NCBI GenBank assembly: GCA_019828595.1
Contig: JAHQRK010000025.1
Location: 62,001-126,000, forward strand
Source of the DNA: Aphanomyces cochlioides
Taxonomy: Eukaryota > Oomycota > Saprolegniomycetes > Saprolegniales > Verrucalvaceae
DNA length: 64,000 bases
Direction of reading: 5' to 3'
The position numbers were made by a program, and so were the translations under genes. This document shows, in pieces, positions 11,389 through 22,682 of the stretch (the first letter of the stretch is position 1; each line of letters starts with the position of its first letter). The notes beneath the pieces were generated by a model that had not been told where the DNA came from, did no database searches, and worked only from the letters and a program-made list of their open reading frames with translations.

Positions 11389-12054
11389 GTTGATTGCTTT
11401 TTGAGGGTGTCAAAACAAGTTCTCTGTTCTTTGTCGAAGGATCGTTGGAATCCGGTACATTTTTATTCAGAACATCTTTATGAAGGTACTATTTGAACAC
11501 GAGATTTTGTCTGTCGAAGGGTCGTTGGAATCAGGTTTTCCGAGCAAAGAATGTTGGAAAAAATCTGGATTTCTTGCACGAGAAATCCAAGCACGATCAC
11601 TTGTTCGTTCTCTTTGAATACAGAGACGACTTTTGCAATGCGATTCGTTCCTTCGACGACGATATTCAGAGGAAAGTTGCATGACGTTGGAATGGCAAGA
11701 ACAAAGACAGACAAAATATACTCTGGTGTTAGACCGCTGTGATAAATGGGGGTAGGCTAGCTTTTGGAATCAAGTTTTGCCATTTTTTCCATTTGGTATC
11801 CAAACGTACGTTGACGAATACTTAACGATGATTGGCTGAAATGAAAAATAATCCAAGCTGATTGGTTGTTTTTTAGAAAGTTCATATCACAAAGAGGACG
11901 AGCAAATTACAACGATCAGATAAGAAGACGTTTTTGGACGAACTGTCCTCTTGAAGTAGCAAGAAGCCAGGACACAAGTTTATCGAATTGAATTGTACGA
12001 GTGAGCCAGAAACCAACAGTTCAACAGAGAGCTCACAAAGAAATCGAGCCCGTC
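11389..12054. other. Intergenic with a short direct repeat
   Basis: Contains two near-identical copies of TCGAAGGRTCGTTGGAATC (near 11434 and 11515) and CCAAT-type motifs (ATTGGCTG, ATTGGTTG near 11831-11868) with AGAAAGTTC near 11874. The latter resemble the region upstream of intact F-box/LRR genes and may be a relic promoter. Confidence 0.35.
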
Positions 12055-12717
12055 ATGCCCATGCCTACCCAGGAGAGGCTCAGGCTGCTAGAAGACTCAA
12101 ATTATGATGGTATCGACTTCGCACGATTCTCGTTTCCCATGAAATCATTACGACTCATGACAGACAATATAGCATCTCATGTTGTGAAATCATTGTCTGG
12201 TCGATTGGAAAGTTCCAACCTCCTTCACCTTGAAGTGATGGATTATTGCGATCAAAATATTGAGGGAGCAGAGTGTCTCCTACGTGTCTTGCCACTTACG
12301 TCTATCAAGAGCTTAAACTTTGTTGGTTCCGAAATCAAAGACGAAGGCTGGTGTAGATTAGCTCCACTGTTTGAGAAGTGTGGTTTGGAAACCTTGCTTC
12401 TTGGCGCTAACGAATTTTCGTCTACGCTTGTCGAAAGACTTTCAGTGGCCATTCAGACCAACCAGACGTTATCCGAACTGTACTTGTGCACAAACGAAGT
12501 TGCCACAACATCTTTGGAAGTATTGATTCAAAGTTTCTCAAATCCTAGTCGAGGGGTGAAAACAAAACGTATCAAACTATTAACGTTCCCCGATGAACCA
12601 ATGGACTCCTCAACAGTGAAACACTTGATGGATTTTGCCACCTTGATGGATTGTGAGTTTGTACACGCAGGCATGCGCTTGACGTCTCCCATCAATTTTG
12701 ATTTAAGATCTTGCTAG
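12055..12717 (+). CDS. 5'-truncated F-box-like/LRR family gene, open C-terminal half
   Basis: An uninterrupted frame of about 220 codons from the first ATG at 12055. It holds the C-terminal LRR half: SLSGRLESSNLLHLEV, ECLLRVLPLTSIKSLNFVG, CGLETLLLGANEFSS, AIQTNQTLSELYLCT, VLIQSFSNPSRGVKTKRIK and a tail ending NFDLRSC. The whole F-box-like half is missing. The frame extends to 12001 without an ATG and the upstream DNA does not match the family. It could encode an LRR-only protein or be a young 5'-deleted pseudogene. It is closest to the copies at 14011 and 32770. Confidence 0.6.
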   Translation: MPMPTQERLRLLEDSNYDGIDFARFSFPMKSLRLMTDNIASHVVKSLSGRLESSNLLHLEVMDYCDQNIEGAECLLRVLPLTSIKSLNFVGSEIKDEGWCRLAPLFEKCGLETLLLGANEFSSTLVERLSVAIQTNQTLSELYLCTNEVATTSLEVLIQSFSNPSRGVKTKRIKLLTFPDEPMDSSTVKHLMDFATLMDCEFVHAGMRLTSPINFDLRSC

Positions 12718-12893
12718 AAAGAAAAACCTTTTTGAGAAATCGACTGATGGTAGATTCACTGCCTGTAAACTCGATTCTTTGTGTATCGTCATCGACTCAC
12801 AATACCTTTCCTTCATTATGATTGTTAAATCGCAATATATTTGGTAGTTTACATGGTTAGATTTTGAACGAGATAATTTAAATACTTATCTAA

Positions 12894-13175
12894 ATGGTCC
12901 AGGGTGCAAACAAGACTGGACGTCTACTTGTAAAAGGCACTACAATTGATGCGAAGAGCTATGTATTTCCATACGAATTACTCAAATTCCTGACTAGAAT
13001 GACCTTTGAAAATCGAAACGTGAATGTTGTGAAATGTCCCCTTATCGATATGAAGGTCAACGTACATCCAATTGCTTTGATAAAATACTTCATTTCCCAA
13101 GAGTAGGAAGGTTCGACTCCTTTGCATAGTGCAACTAAAACTGAACACCTGGAATGTGTACACTTGTCCGGCTGT
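12894..13175 (+). pseudogene. Relic of an ankyrin-repeat gene
   Basis: Remnant exons of the array at 36-38 kb. They read KGTTIDAKSY before a GT, later DMKVN, then an intron-like stretch GTACATCCAATTGC to AGAGTAG, then EGSTPLHSATKTEHLECV. The intron belongs to the same type as those after exons 5, 8 and 11 of the 36-kb array. Surrounding exons are missing or scrambled, so this is a fragment, not a gene. Confidence 0.65.
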
Positions 13176-14010
13176 GTGGTGGCTTTCATTTCACGAGAGT
13201 AGGAGAAACGGAGTACTTACCATGTTGCGTCAAAATGTCGACGAATCGATATGACTAACTATGCAAACCAATAGTTTTGCGCTCTTGTCACTCTCCAATC
13301 ACTCCTAGAATATAGCAGTATTATATACAATTTGCATTGAGAATTCTATAGTATTGATGTAAGCTGGATGAAAACTAAAATAGGTGACGTTAAAGTTGTT
13401 GGAGTCGCCAAAGACCAAGTCAGTCTGCCCCCTTGAAACCAATGGTCTGACCACAAACCATATCTCGTTTGCATCTAGTTCTTGCAATTCCAACTACATG
13501 AGCCAAAGAAAATTTCCTTGCTCGTTACCCAGTAAACCAAAAGCAGCTGCGTCGCGTCGCAATCCTGGTCTCTGCATTCAAGACATGGGCTTGTCGTGTG
13601 AAAATTCAAGATAATTTGAGAGTTTTAGCACTTTCATCGAATATATTAGCAACGGCACTTTTCTGGAATAAGACCATGAATGTCGCAAAAACCTCCAAGA
13701 GTTAATATGAATATTTCAGCTTGGAGATTCGGTTCAAAGTGTCGAATGACATTGACTTGCTGAGGAAGGTAGATGCCTACAAGCCTTGGACAGTGAGTCA
13801 TGGCAAGGTGCAAGCAACTTGGAGCTCGATTTCAGCCACCTTGTGTGAAATCTTGAAAAATTCAAGATAATTGCCAACATTCTTGAACAACCTGATCTTG
13901 GATGTGTCCGATAGAAATGCACCAACGCACCAGATTCCAACAACCCCACGACAGACAAGAAAACTTATTGTCGCATCTCATAACGCAATCTACTCGATCT
14001 TGATCATGTT
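13176..14010. other. Intergenic, no gene recognised
   Basis: No supported coding frame. Family similarity begins only at about 14011 with the HSDLWPSL motif; the F-box-like start of the next copy is absent. Confidence 0.4.
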
Positions 14011-15228
14011 ACCCGTGACCACTCGGACTTATGGCCGTCGCTTCGACTGAGTTCTTCCACGCTAGACGGAGCTTCTATCTCATCGTACGAAACTATTATC
14101 AATATTATTCGAGCGTGATCGTCGAAGAGGACTGGCGCGATGTTGAATGGCTCAAGACTCATTTGAATCCTAAAGCCTCGATTGAATGGCGAGTGAATCG
14201 ATTCTCAGAGAAAATCGCTCATTTTAATGCTTGGACTGATCTGCGCATCACGTCTCTGCGGCTTCAAATCAATGATGACATTGATTCAGTCTGGAAAGGC
14301 GTCTTGCCACGATTACACCATCTGACTACATTGCACACTAAAGACGCACAAGGAGATTTGGGGGACTTGTACGAAATTGTCGCCAAGAGCTCGCAAATCA
14401 CCGAATTAATAGCATTCACCAATGGGATATATCAAGTTGACGAGAAGGATGTTGTCAATTTAATCAAGTGGTTTCGCCGCCAACCAGTTCGCGTGTTTGA
14501 AGCAGAGGTTTCAGAAAGGGGAAATCTCAACATCGACTTGAGGCAAACGATGTACGAAGCCATGTTCAACTGCCCAACCATGGATAGCCTCAGAATTGTA
14601 GGATCCTCTTCATACGACGGAATCGACTTCACAAAATTCACGTTTGCGATGCAATCATTACGCCTACAGACTAGAAACTTGACCTCTGAGATTGTGCGAT
14701 CTTTGTCATATCAACTGGAAAATTCCAGGGTGAATTTTCTCGAGTTGATGAATTACGGGGACGAGAACGTCGACGGAGCCGAGTGTCTTCTACGGGTCTT
14801 ACCGCGTACGCGTATCAAGCATTTGGACTTCACTGCGTTTGAAATGAGTCCAAAAAATTGGTGTCAATTGGCTCCATCCTTCGAAAATTGTGGATTGGAA
14901 AGTTTGCTACTTTGCAGTAAAGCTTTTTCTTCAATATTCATTGAAAGCCTTGCAATAGCCATTCAGAAGAACCATACAATATTTGAATTGTACTTGTGCA
15001 CGCAGAATATTGACCTTCCTACTCTTGAAGTATTGATTCAAAGTTTCTCGCTACCAAGCCGACAGATGTCAGCAAAAAGGATGATCAAATTCATCACATT
15101 TCCCTGTGACAAGTATCGACCTTTCACATATGCAGTATCTCAAGGAGTTTGCCGCTCTTCGCGAGTGCGAGTTTATCCAAGCAGAGTTGAAAACAAACTC
15201 CGTCGCCACGTTCAACTTTAGGTCTTGA
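14011..15228 (+). pseudogene. F-box-like/LRR family pseudogene lacking the N-terminus
   Basis: It begins within TRDHSDLWPSLRLSSSTLDG. A single missing base near 14098 shifts to YYSSVIVEEDWRDVEWLKTH, and then about 340 codons are open (LIKWFRRQPVRVFEA, EAMFNCPTMDSLRIV, ECLLRVLPRTRIKHLDF, CGLESLLLCSKAFSS, VLIQSFSLPSR). A second shift near 15112 leads to the correct tail HMQYLKEFAALRECEFIQAE, with the stop at 15226-15228. No F-box-like start was found upstream. It is part of duplication block B. Confidence 0.8.
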
Positions 15229-15324
15229 GAAATCTAATGTCTAATACGTGTGTTACAAGTCATAATACTACACAAGCGTTGTGAGGTGGTCTTGACACGT
15301 TAGTTGTCAATCCACAATTTGCGC

Positions 15325-15670
15325 CATTTTTCGCCTATAAATGTTCTCAATCCTTCTGGCATTACGGACATACAGCTATTTATTCGCCGGTGAGCCACGT
15401 GCCAAGCCGATGTTTGGTACTTTCGACCAACCTACCGGTCAAAAACATACGGTTTGAAGATCGAGCAAGTGATCATTTCAGATATTGACGGATTATTTAA
15501 TCAGTCACTGACACAGTTTATATGTCACAGATCATTTACAAGTGAAAGGATGACTTATTAGATGACTGTTCATTTATGACGTTCTGATATGAATATGAGT
15601 ATATGAACAAGAGATCTATTATATCACATCCCAGGCGACATATGGATATCAAACGCATCCTATTGCCTAC
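15325..15670 (+). pseudogene. F-box-like/LRR C-terminal relic with an internal insertion
   Basis: Twin of the relic at 20868-20998: ITDIQLFIR is followed by about 235 bp of unrelated DNA, then the RRHMDIKRIL-type continuation. In copy 2 of the duplication the two parts are contiguous, so the extra DNA was inserted here or deleted there. No terminal repeats or target duplication were recognised on the extra DNA. Confidence 0.5.
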
Positions 15671-16574
15671 GTAAGTACCTGGAGCATCGCATACTTCACT
15701 GCGTCACAGACTTCACGCCATCATACACAACTTGCCGCGTTATGTATTCTGTAGAAATATGATGCATAACATGGATGAATATTCAACCACGAAGACGAAT
15801 GCCAAAAGCTTCTTCGTCTACAATGTGCTCAATTCAAACGAGTACAAACTTCAAACGATAATACTTTGATACAGCGTGAATCAGGCACAACGATATCGTC
15901 CTGGGAAAACGATTTAAATACGAGTACCTTGATGGAGCATAAAACATAATCTCGCAAATCTTGGTTAAGAAGAGCCAAGAATCAAAATTAAATGTCAGCT
16001 GAGACTCCGGCAATATGAAATATGATGTCAACTGGGAAATTGTAAGCCCAGAGGAAACAATGCGACAATGACCATGGAATCAATTACAATTTCAAATTGT
16101 ACAACAGGTATTCGCACAACAATCATGATGTTTTCACTGGCCTTGTGTAAAAAGCTATATCATTATTCGATTCAAATCCACGATGCAGTCCTTTGCTTTA
16201 GATAGAAGCTTCGAGTGATAACACTTGACTTGGCCACTAGTCTTGTTCTAGTGATATTGAATTAATTTTTGTGCCAATAATTCGATCTGCAACCCGACCT
16301 AGGCAATACTTCGGACAAGTTGTTCCTGGATGAGCTTGATGAGCATTCCTTCGTGGGTATCTATTTGTGATGTTTGTCATTGGGTGGAGGCAGCGCCGCT
16401 CCACGGCCTGCTTCGATGGACGACGACGGCGACGCTGTCATGATTGACGAAGACGCTTTCTCCGACTTGTAGTAATGAATTACGCCATCAATCTCGTCTT
16501 CTTCTCGTAGCCAATTTAGATTTTGCAAGAAGATATCTTTTCACATAATGTAAGTGGAAAAGTCAAAGGTAACC
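15671..16574. other. Non-coding part of duplication B
   Basis: Divergent but recognisable counterpart of about 21000-21378. No gene seen. Confidence 0.4.
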
Positions 16575-16698
16575 CTAATAAGTCTTGTAGACAATTTCTG
16601 CTCCGGTTTCAGCGGCCAATTCTTCGAGGCATTTCAAATCTGAAAGCTCGATCGCTTGTTGCTTTGACGTTCCCATCTTGATTCGTTTTGTAATTACC
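16575..16698 (-). pseudogene. F-box-like/LRR C-terminal fragment
   Basis: Minus strand reads VITKRIKMGTSKQQAIELSD, then CLEELAAETGAEIVYKTY and stop. It is the counterpart of the tail at 21379 (VITKRIKLSTPNERAIDTSD). Upstream family sequence stops abruptly near 16698, next to the polymerase relic, so insertion or rearrangement of that DNA removed the rest of this copy. Confidence 0.7.
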
Positions 16699-16772
16699 CA
16701 CATTTACGGGGGTTGAAATGGAGTGGTAAACAAAATTCAAATGTTTTTTACTGTGCTTGGCTGTGGAATGTG

Positions 16773-18599
16773 CTAGAAACAATAATGAATAGCATACTTT
16801 TCAATATCAATCATATCATCTTTAATAGCATTAATCTTTATAGCATTAGCAATCATAGCTTCTTTGTCCTCAAAACTATCAATATAACTAAGTTCCCACA
16901 TAGACTTATAGTTATTTTCATTAATTAAGTCATGAGAAAATGATTCTTTCTCTAAATGAAGGCCTTCACTCGCGTCTTTGAACATTGATGGTAGTTTTGA
17001 TAGTTTGTTGTTGATAAAACTCATTGAACACTTAATAACAAGCTCAGAACTCTTGTAAAAGCAATGAGCTTGTTGTAGACGAGTTCCGCATTCAATGATA
17101 TTGCTCTTTTGAGAGAAGCTGGTGACGTGCTTCATGAGAAATCGTAAATCAAAGCCAGCATTATGTGCCCAAAGCAAATTATGACTTTTCTCTGGAATCG
17201 CTACCAGAAAACGCTGTGCGCAGTCGAATCCATAGAAATGTTGTGTTTCTCCAGTTGAATGCAATTTTCTAAATTTGTATTTTTGAATTTTAAAAGAGAT
17301 ACAGTAGGCAACATGTTCGCCTTGTTTGGTCACAAGGGTTTCAAAGTCAAAATATATAACGTTAAAATTAATGATTTCTTCATATTGTTTTTTATACTTG
17401 TTCATAACTTGATTGAATGGAGACTTACCAAATTTCATTTTACCATCTACGCGACCAATTTCTTTGAATGTATCATCATTGAAGTCTTCTTCACATAGTG
17501 AATCAACTTTTTGATACTCATTGTTTAGTAATTTAGGGACATTGCTTTGAGTAATAGGAATTAGCAATTTATCACGATTATGATATAGGTGCGATATTAC
17601 TTCAAAGCTATCTAAATACTTGATTCGCGTTGAATTGTAAGTTACTCGTCCATTATGAAGAACGAACTCAGTTGATCCTTCTTGTTTTACAATTTCTGGA
17701 TTGTTAAGAGAAGTCAAGGTAATGTTAGTTTGCTTCATAGCAAAAACATGTTTTGGAGTAACTCCAAGATGAATTATATTTTTACTATGTGGACCATAAT
17801 TATTAATATTGTAACTCTTAACTCCATTATTGTCCTTGTATGGCCTGACTGATAAACGTAGTTTGAACATCTCAGAAATTTTCTTGAACAAATTGGTTGT
17901 AACACCTGAGTGAAACATTATTTGCTTAATCTTGTTTACAACAACTTTGGAAACACCAGCTTGCTCAAGAGCATATAGAAAGCATGGAATCTCAGATGCT
18001 TGAGGAAGACCGTTTGGCGATTCAGGATACACTTGAAATTGATCAAGCATATAGTCGGCCTTAGTCATATAACGAAAAAAGTTCTTTCTTGAAGATCTGG
18101 ATTGCTTAGGATCTTCAATCCATTCTAAAGTCACCATTGTAGTAGGCAAAATGTGGAGATCAATGTCTGCACCCGATGTATATTCATTTTGAGCTGTGAC
18201 ATAAAGCTCATCAATGCTTACTTGATGAGAATTTAAGTGATAAGTTCGAAGAGTTGAACCATCATTATTGAGAAAATGAATCAAATGATTCTTGTCAGCC
18301 GGAGCGTCTATGTTTGGACGAATTCGTTTGAATTGATCCAGTAGCATAGTAGTTGTTTGATATTTATTGACTTTCTTCAGAGCTTTCAAATCACTTAATT
18401 GCGATTTCGCTTTAGACATTTTAAAGATTGAAGCAATCTTTGTTTGAGCAACGGCTTGACGTTTTGGTCGGTCAAGAATTTCTTGAATTTGTGCTGCTTT
18501 CATGTCCCAAGCAACTGGTAGACCCTGTGCTTTTGCTTGTTGATAGATGATCGACTTAGCTCTGGTTGCTAAAATTGCATTATTGGTTTTGGATGGCAT
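16773..18599 (-). pseudogene. Truncated family B DNA polymerase, Polinton/Maverick-type
   Basis: A 608-codon frame with an ATG start (MPSKTNNAILATRAKS) and a long N-terminal region. A 3'-5' exonuclease domain lies near residues 425-605: Exo I NVIYFDFETL, Exo II LLWAHNAGFDLRFL and the beginning of Exo III in KYAIHYC, where the frame ends at a stop after one more residue. The Exo III aspartate, the whole palm (YxDTDS-type) and thumb are missing, so it cannot polymerise DNA. Exo motif spacing and the large N-terminal part suit protein-primed polymerases of Polintons; a linear-plasmid origin is the main alternative. It is AT-rich unlike its neighbours and lies inside duplication block B. Confidence 0.7.
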
Positions 18600-18725
18600 T
18601 ATTTTTCAGATCTTATATATATAAATATATATTACTTCAAGATCAAATTGTTTTCTTGAAGATCTATATGATTGTAGATTAAAAAAAAATACAATATAGA
18701 AATGTCTCTTAAAGTCTAAAATATA

Positions 18726-18882
18726 TCATACACTAATTTGCATTAATAGACTGAATTCTTTCTTGTATCGATTTCGACCATTTATTTTATCGAGAATATG
18801 TCTTTGATTTTTATAGTTATAATCATGATTTACTTTTAACTCTTGACTTTTTGTCTTCTGGAGATTTTTTGGGAGGAGCCAT
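18726..18882 (-). pseudogene. Small basic ORF next to the polymerase, frameshifted
   Basis: From the ATG at 18882: MAPPKKSPEDKKSRVKSKS then stop. One base shift continues HDYNYKNQRHILDKINGR and NRYKKEFSLLMQISV to a stop at 18726-18728. It is strongly basic at the N-terminus, like a small nucleic-acid-binding protein. Same strand and AT-rich composition as the polymerase, so probably from the same element. No family recognised. Confidence 0.3.
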
Positions 18883-18936
18883 TTTCAATTGGTTATACTT
18901 TGTTATTATACTGTAATAAATATAATTCAAGATGAA

Positions 18937-19238
18937 ATGAAACTTAATGCAAGTTCACAAAATGCTCTGAGGGATGAGCATTTTGACGATTTTGAAACCG
19001 AGTCGCTTGGCCAATTGATACCTGTTCGCCGCGTGAATAGACCACGAGCTCAATCAAATGCTTCATCAGCAAGCTCCACTACAAGCGGTCGCAATACACC
19101 AATCCTTCAAGAGGCGCGACCGAAAGCTCAAGAAAATGTCTTGACCGCGGCAGCTTTGAGAGCAAGTAAAATTGTGAAGAAGGTGCTTGGGAGAATACGT
19201 CTGACGACTCAGATTCCAATTACGATTCAGATGCATAA
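18937..19238 (+). pseudogene. Small Ser-rich ORF with acidic tail, divergent from the polymerase
   Basis: From ATG 18937 (MKLNASSQNALRDEHFDDFE) through a Ser/Arg-rich middle (SNASSASSTTSGRNTP) to ALRASKIVKKVLG. There the frame leaves the likely original end ENTSDDSDSNYDSDA by one base (stop 19236-19238); the unshifted frame runs on to 19254. It is transcribed away from the polymerase. Likely a minor gene of the same mobile element; function unknown. Confidence 0.35.
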
Positions 19239-19479
19239 CTCTAATACATTTTGACTTTTGATCGTTTGGCGTGTGTAATTTGGGTTTTGTTGCTATTTGT
19301 CCATTGCGAAGTACTTGATGCTCCGCATTTCGTCCATAAGTCTTATGGATGGTGTGAAATGATCTGATTACCACGATGAAAAACTGATTCTGCTTGTCGT
19401 TGTAGTTTTTTGGGGTTGGGTTATGAAATACCTTTAATAGCTACTACTGAGGTAAATATTGCAATTAATATCGCAAATT

Positions 19480-19810
19480 CAACTTCATTATATTGTCTTC
19501 TCATGACATCGTTCCGCTCACTTCACATTTTCCATGAACCCATGATCTTTAATGCCAGTAGATCCAATAATATTGCCCCTTGGCTTGGAGATATTTTTCA
19601 TCAAGAACAGATCGGGTGATCTTTGACAAGGTCGTGAATTCGCCCAAAGTAGTGCTTTGAAAGTCGACAGTCGGCTTTAAAGTCGTTGTCACCCATTCTA
19701 TGAATTTCTGCAGCATGAGACCGAAGAGATCTTGCCGCGTAGTCTCTGTGGTTGATGTAGCGAGTTCTTTCGTCGACAGTGCCCATCAGATACAATTTCG
19801 CCATTTCGTC
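19480..19810 (-). pseudogene. Possible PIF/Harbinger-like transposase relic
   Basis: Minus strand 19804-19601 reads MAKLYLMGTVDERTRYINHR, then DYAARSLRSHAAEIHRMGDN and CRLSKHYFGRIHDLVKDHP. The RLSKxxFxxIxxLVxxHPI pattern resembles the N-terminal region of Harbinger-type DDE nucleases. Frames continue with stops to about 19480. No catalytic triad is visible. The call rests on one short motif and is tentative. Confidence 0.35.
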
Positions 19811-20045
19811 TGGCTGTGAGCTCCTAGACAGCTATGCAAAGCATAACATCGTTAACCAAGTTGATAGCTACCGGTCCGTCGACAATTGTGGTGTTCAATT
19901 CTACTACAAATAGTAGTTGATTGTTTGAAGAATAAACATATTTCTGTTTCGTCCAATCGTTGCTGTTCATCAAATTGCTGGCGTGAACATCCTGACAGAC
20001 TGATAGCTCGGTGTTCGTATGCCTCAAACTACTGACAAGCAGTTA

Positions 20046-20766
20046 GGGTTTCAGAATGGGGAAATCTCGACATCGACTTGAGGCAAACGATGTATGAAGC
20101 CATGTTCAATTGCCCAACTATGGACAGCCTCAGGATTATAGAAGACAAGTCCTACGATGGAATCGACTTTACAAAATTCACGTTTGCGATGCAATCATTA
20201 CGACTACAGACTAGTAGCTTGACCTCAGACGTTGTGTGATCTTTGTGATGTCAATTGGAAAATTCCAGGCTGAACTTTTTGAGTTGATCTATTACAGGGA
20301 TGAGAACGTCGACGGAGCCGAGTGTCTTCTACGGGTCTTACCACGTGCGTTTATCAAGCATTTGGACTTCACTGCGTTTGAAATGAGTCCAAAAAATTGG
20401 TGTCAATTGGCTCCATCCTTCGAAAATTGTGGTTTGGAAAGTTTGCTACTTTGCAGTAAAGCTTTTTCTTCAATTATTATTGAAAACCTTGCAACCGCCA
20501 TTCAAGAATAACCATACAATATCTGAATTGTACTTGTGCACGGAGAATATTGACCTTCCACTCTTGAAGTATTGATTCAAAGTTATTCGCTACCAAGCCG
20601 ACAGGTGTTAGCAAAAAGGATCATCAAATTGATCACACACACCAGTACAAGAATGAACCTTTCACATGTACAGTATCTCCAGGAGTTTGCCGGTCTTAGT
20701 GAGTGTGAGTTTATCCAAGCAGAGCTGACAACAAACTCCCTCGCCACTCTCAACTTTTGGTCTTGA
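20046..20766 (+). pseudogene. F-box-like/LRR family pseudogene, 5'-truncated
   Basis: Very similar to 14507-15228. LRQTMYEAMFNCPTMDSLRI and FTFAMQSLRLQTSSLTSDVV are followed by TGA. Then YRDENVDGAECLLRVLPRAF, CGLESLLLCSKAFSSIIIEN and the tail HVQYLQEFAGLSECEFIQAE appear in other frames, ending NFWS and stop at 20766. It has several frameshifts and no N-terminal half. Confidence 0.8.
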
Positions 20767-20867
20767 GAAATCTTATATCTAAAACATGCGTCATAAGTCA
20801 CAATACTTACTACACGAGTATTGTGAGGTGATATCGAGTTTCTTTGTTGAGCAGTCAACTCATAACA

Positions 20868-20998
20868 CACCTATAAATGTTTTCAAGCCCTCTGGCATTA
20901 CCGAAATACAGCTATTTATTCGCAGTATATCATACCCCAGACGACATATGGATATCAAACGCATCCTATTGACCACGCAAGCACCTCACGCGATTTGA
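20868..20998 (+). pseudogene. F-box-like/LRR C-terminal fragment
   Basis: SGITEIQLFIRSISYPRRHM and DIKRILLTTQAPHAI match the last-repeat signature LxLLIQSFSHPSRxVKTKRIK of the family. Present in both copies of duplication B, so it predates it. Confidence 0.55.
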
Positions 20999-21378
20999 CA
21001 TCACAATTGAGTTTCTGAAATAAGTCGCATGACATAGATGCATATTCAACCACCAAGAATACCAAAATAGTTTTCGTTTACACTGTGCTCTATTCACTTG
21101 AGTACAAACTTCAAAAGATAACATGTTGATGCATCGTGAGTATTGCAATATAGACAGTAATATTCAAATAATCCTTTTACAAACGCTTTTTTGCTGAGGG
21201 GATTTTCAATCAGACCAAAGTAGCACTTCCCACAACTCGTTTCTGCACCAGCTTGATGAGCATTTCATCGTAAAAATATATTTGTTGAGTCTTTTTCATC
21301 TTTTGGAACCTTTCAAACGACACAAGAAGATTTCTGTTCACATGTCAATGTAAGTGGAAAATTAGAAGGTAACAACTA

Positions 21379-22682
21379 TTAAGTCTTGAAGACAATTTCT
21401 CCTTCGCTTTCAACCACCAAATCCATAAGACATATCACATCGGAAGTATCAATCGCCCGTTCATTTGGCGTGCTCAACTTGATTCGTTTTGTTATTACCT
21501 TTCGACTTGGATGTGTCATGCTTTGAACCAAAAGTCGCAAATCATCAATTGCAATATCACTCCATGCCAAATCTAATTCACATATCGTGTGGATGTATTG
21601 AATAGCTCCTGCTTGACTTTGAGCAAAAGCTGAAGCCCAGGAATAAAATTTCCAGCGTACATTTCTCAGACAGTTGGGCCACATGGCACCATTTCGGGCT
21701 CTCGTTGGCAGTGAAACCTGTCAGTTTCAAATGTTTGATCGGTGTCTTCGGCAAGACTCGAATAAAACTCTCCATGCAATCAATATTTTGATCATAGCAT
21801 CCATTCAACTCTAAATGAGTGATGCTTGAGCCTTCGAGGCGACTAGCGAACAATTCGAATAGTTCAGAGTTCGTAAGACAGTGGTCCAAATGGAGGGACT
21901 TCATTGCAAACGTAAAAGGAGTAAAATCCATGTCATCAAGAAAAAACGACGACAGTTCAAGCCTGTCAAGAGTAGGGCAGTTGAACATAGCCTCATAAAA
22001 TGCTTGCCGTATGTCCTTGTTGATGTCTTTGTATGGGTTTGCTCAAATCTTCGTGCAACTTGCTCACGAAACCATTTGGTAAGATGGCTTAGATCTGACG
22101 CTGTCATTTTGTAGCGACCCGAAATGACTTGAAATTCAGTGATTTGGTTGCTCTTTGCTACATATTCAAATAGGGGGCCCAAGTCATTGTTTGCATCGCT
22201 GAACACTTCCAAGCATGTCAATTGGGAGAACAGTGGCAAGAATTGGCTGCACCAACACGAAGCATTGCCATTCAATCAGACAGTGAGCCCTGTAATTCTC
22301 AAGTCAGCAAAAGCTTTGAAAATGTCCCCTGTGACGGAAGAATCGTGAATACTCCACTCCATCTTTGTCCTAGGGTTCAAATGCATCTTGAGCCAATCCA
22401 CATCGTCCCAAATCTCTTCCACAATAACATTCGCATAATATTTGACAATCGTTTCGTAAGATATCATATTGTGTGAGCCAAGGATTGAAGAATTGAGGAA
22501 CAAGGGTGGCCACAAGTCCTAGTGGCTCAGAGTTAAGCCCAACGGTGCAAATGCTCGAGTGGTACCAAGTCGGATAGAGGACGGAGAACTTGGAGAAATG
22601 CAAACAAATCCTCTGGGTTCGGAATAAAAAGCGCAGTCTTCACGACTATATCTACGGGTAGCGCGGACCATACCCATTTCAT
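21379..22682 (-). pseudogene. F-box-like/LRR family pseudogene
   Basis: Minus strand, ATG at 22682: MKWVWSALPVDIVVKTALFI then FAFLQVLRPLSDLVPLEHL. The frame then breaks; SILGSHNMISYETIVKYYAN, MHLNPRTKMEWSIHD, AKSNQITEFQVISGRY, LTKWFREQ, FNCPTLDRLELSSFF, VLPKTPIKHLKLTGF, HTICELDLAWSDIAIDDLRL and VITKRIKLSTPNERAIDTSD occupy alternating frames with stops. At least five lesions. The 3' end (EGEIVFKT) is at 21379. Confidence 0.8.

Larger units (their letters stand above)
14495..16698. repeat. Segmental duplication B, copy 1
   Basis: Matches about 20046-21500. It comprises the 3' two-thirds of a plus-strand LRR copy, its non-coding downstream region, a short LRR relic and the C-terminus of a minus-strand LRR copy. 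Landmarks include GGATATCAAACGCATCCTAT near 15649 and 20950 and GAGTACAAACTTCAAA near 15839 and 21100. It is interrupted by about 235 bp at 15384-15617 that is missing from copy 2. Confidence 0.7.
20046..21500. repeat. Segmental duplication B, copy 2
   Basis: Partner of about 14495-16698. It starts abruptly in the middle of an LRR copy (VSEWGNLDIDLRQTMYEAMF) directly after the Harbinger-like relic. Confidence 0.7.
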
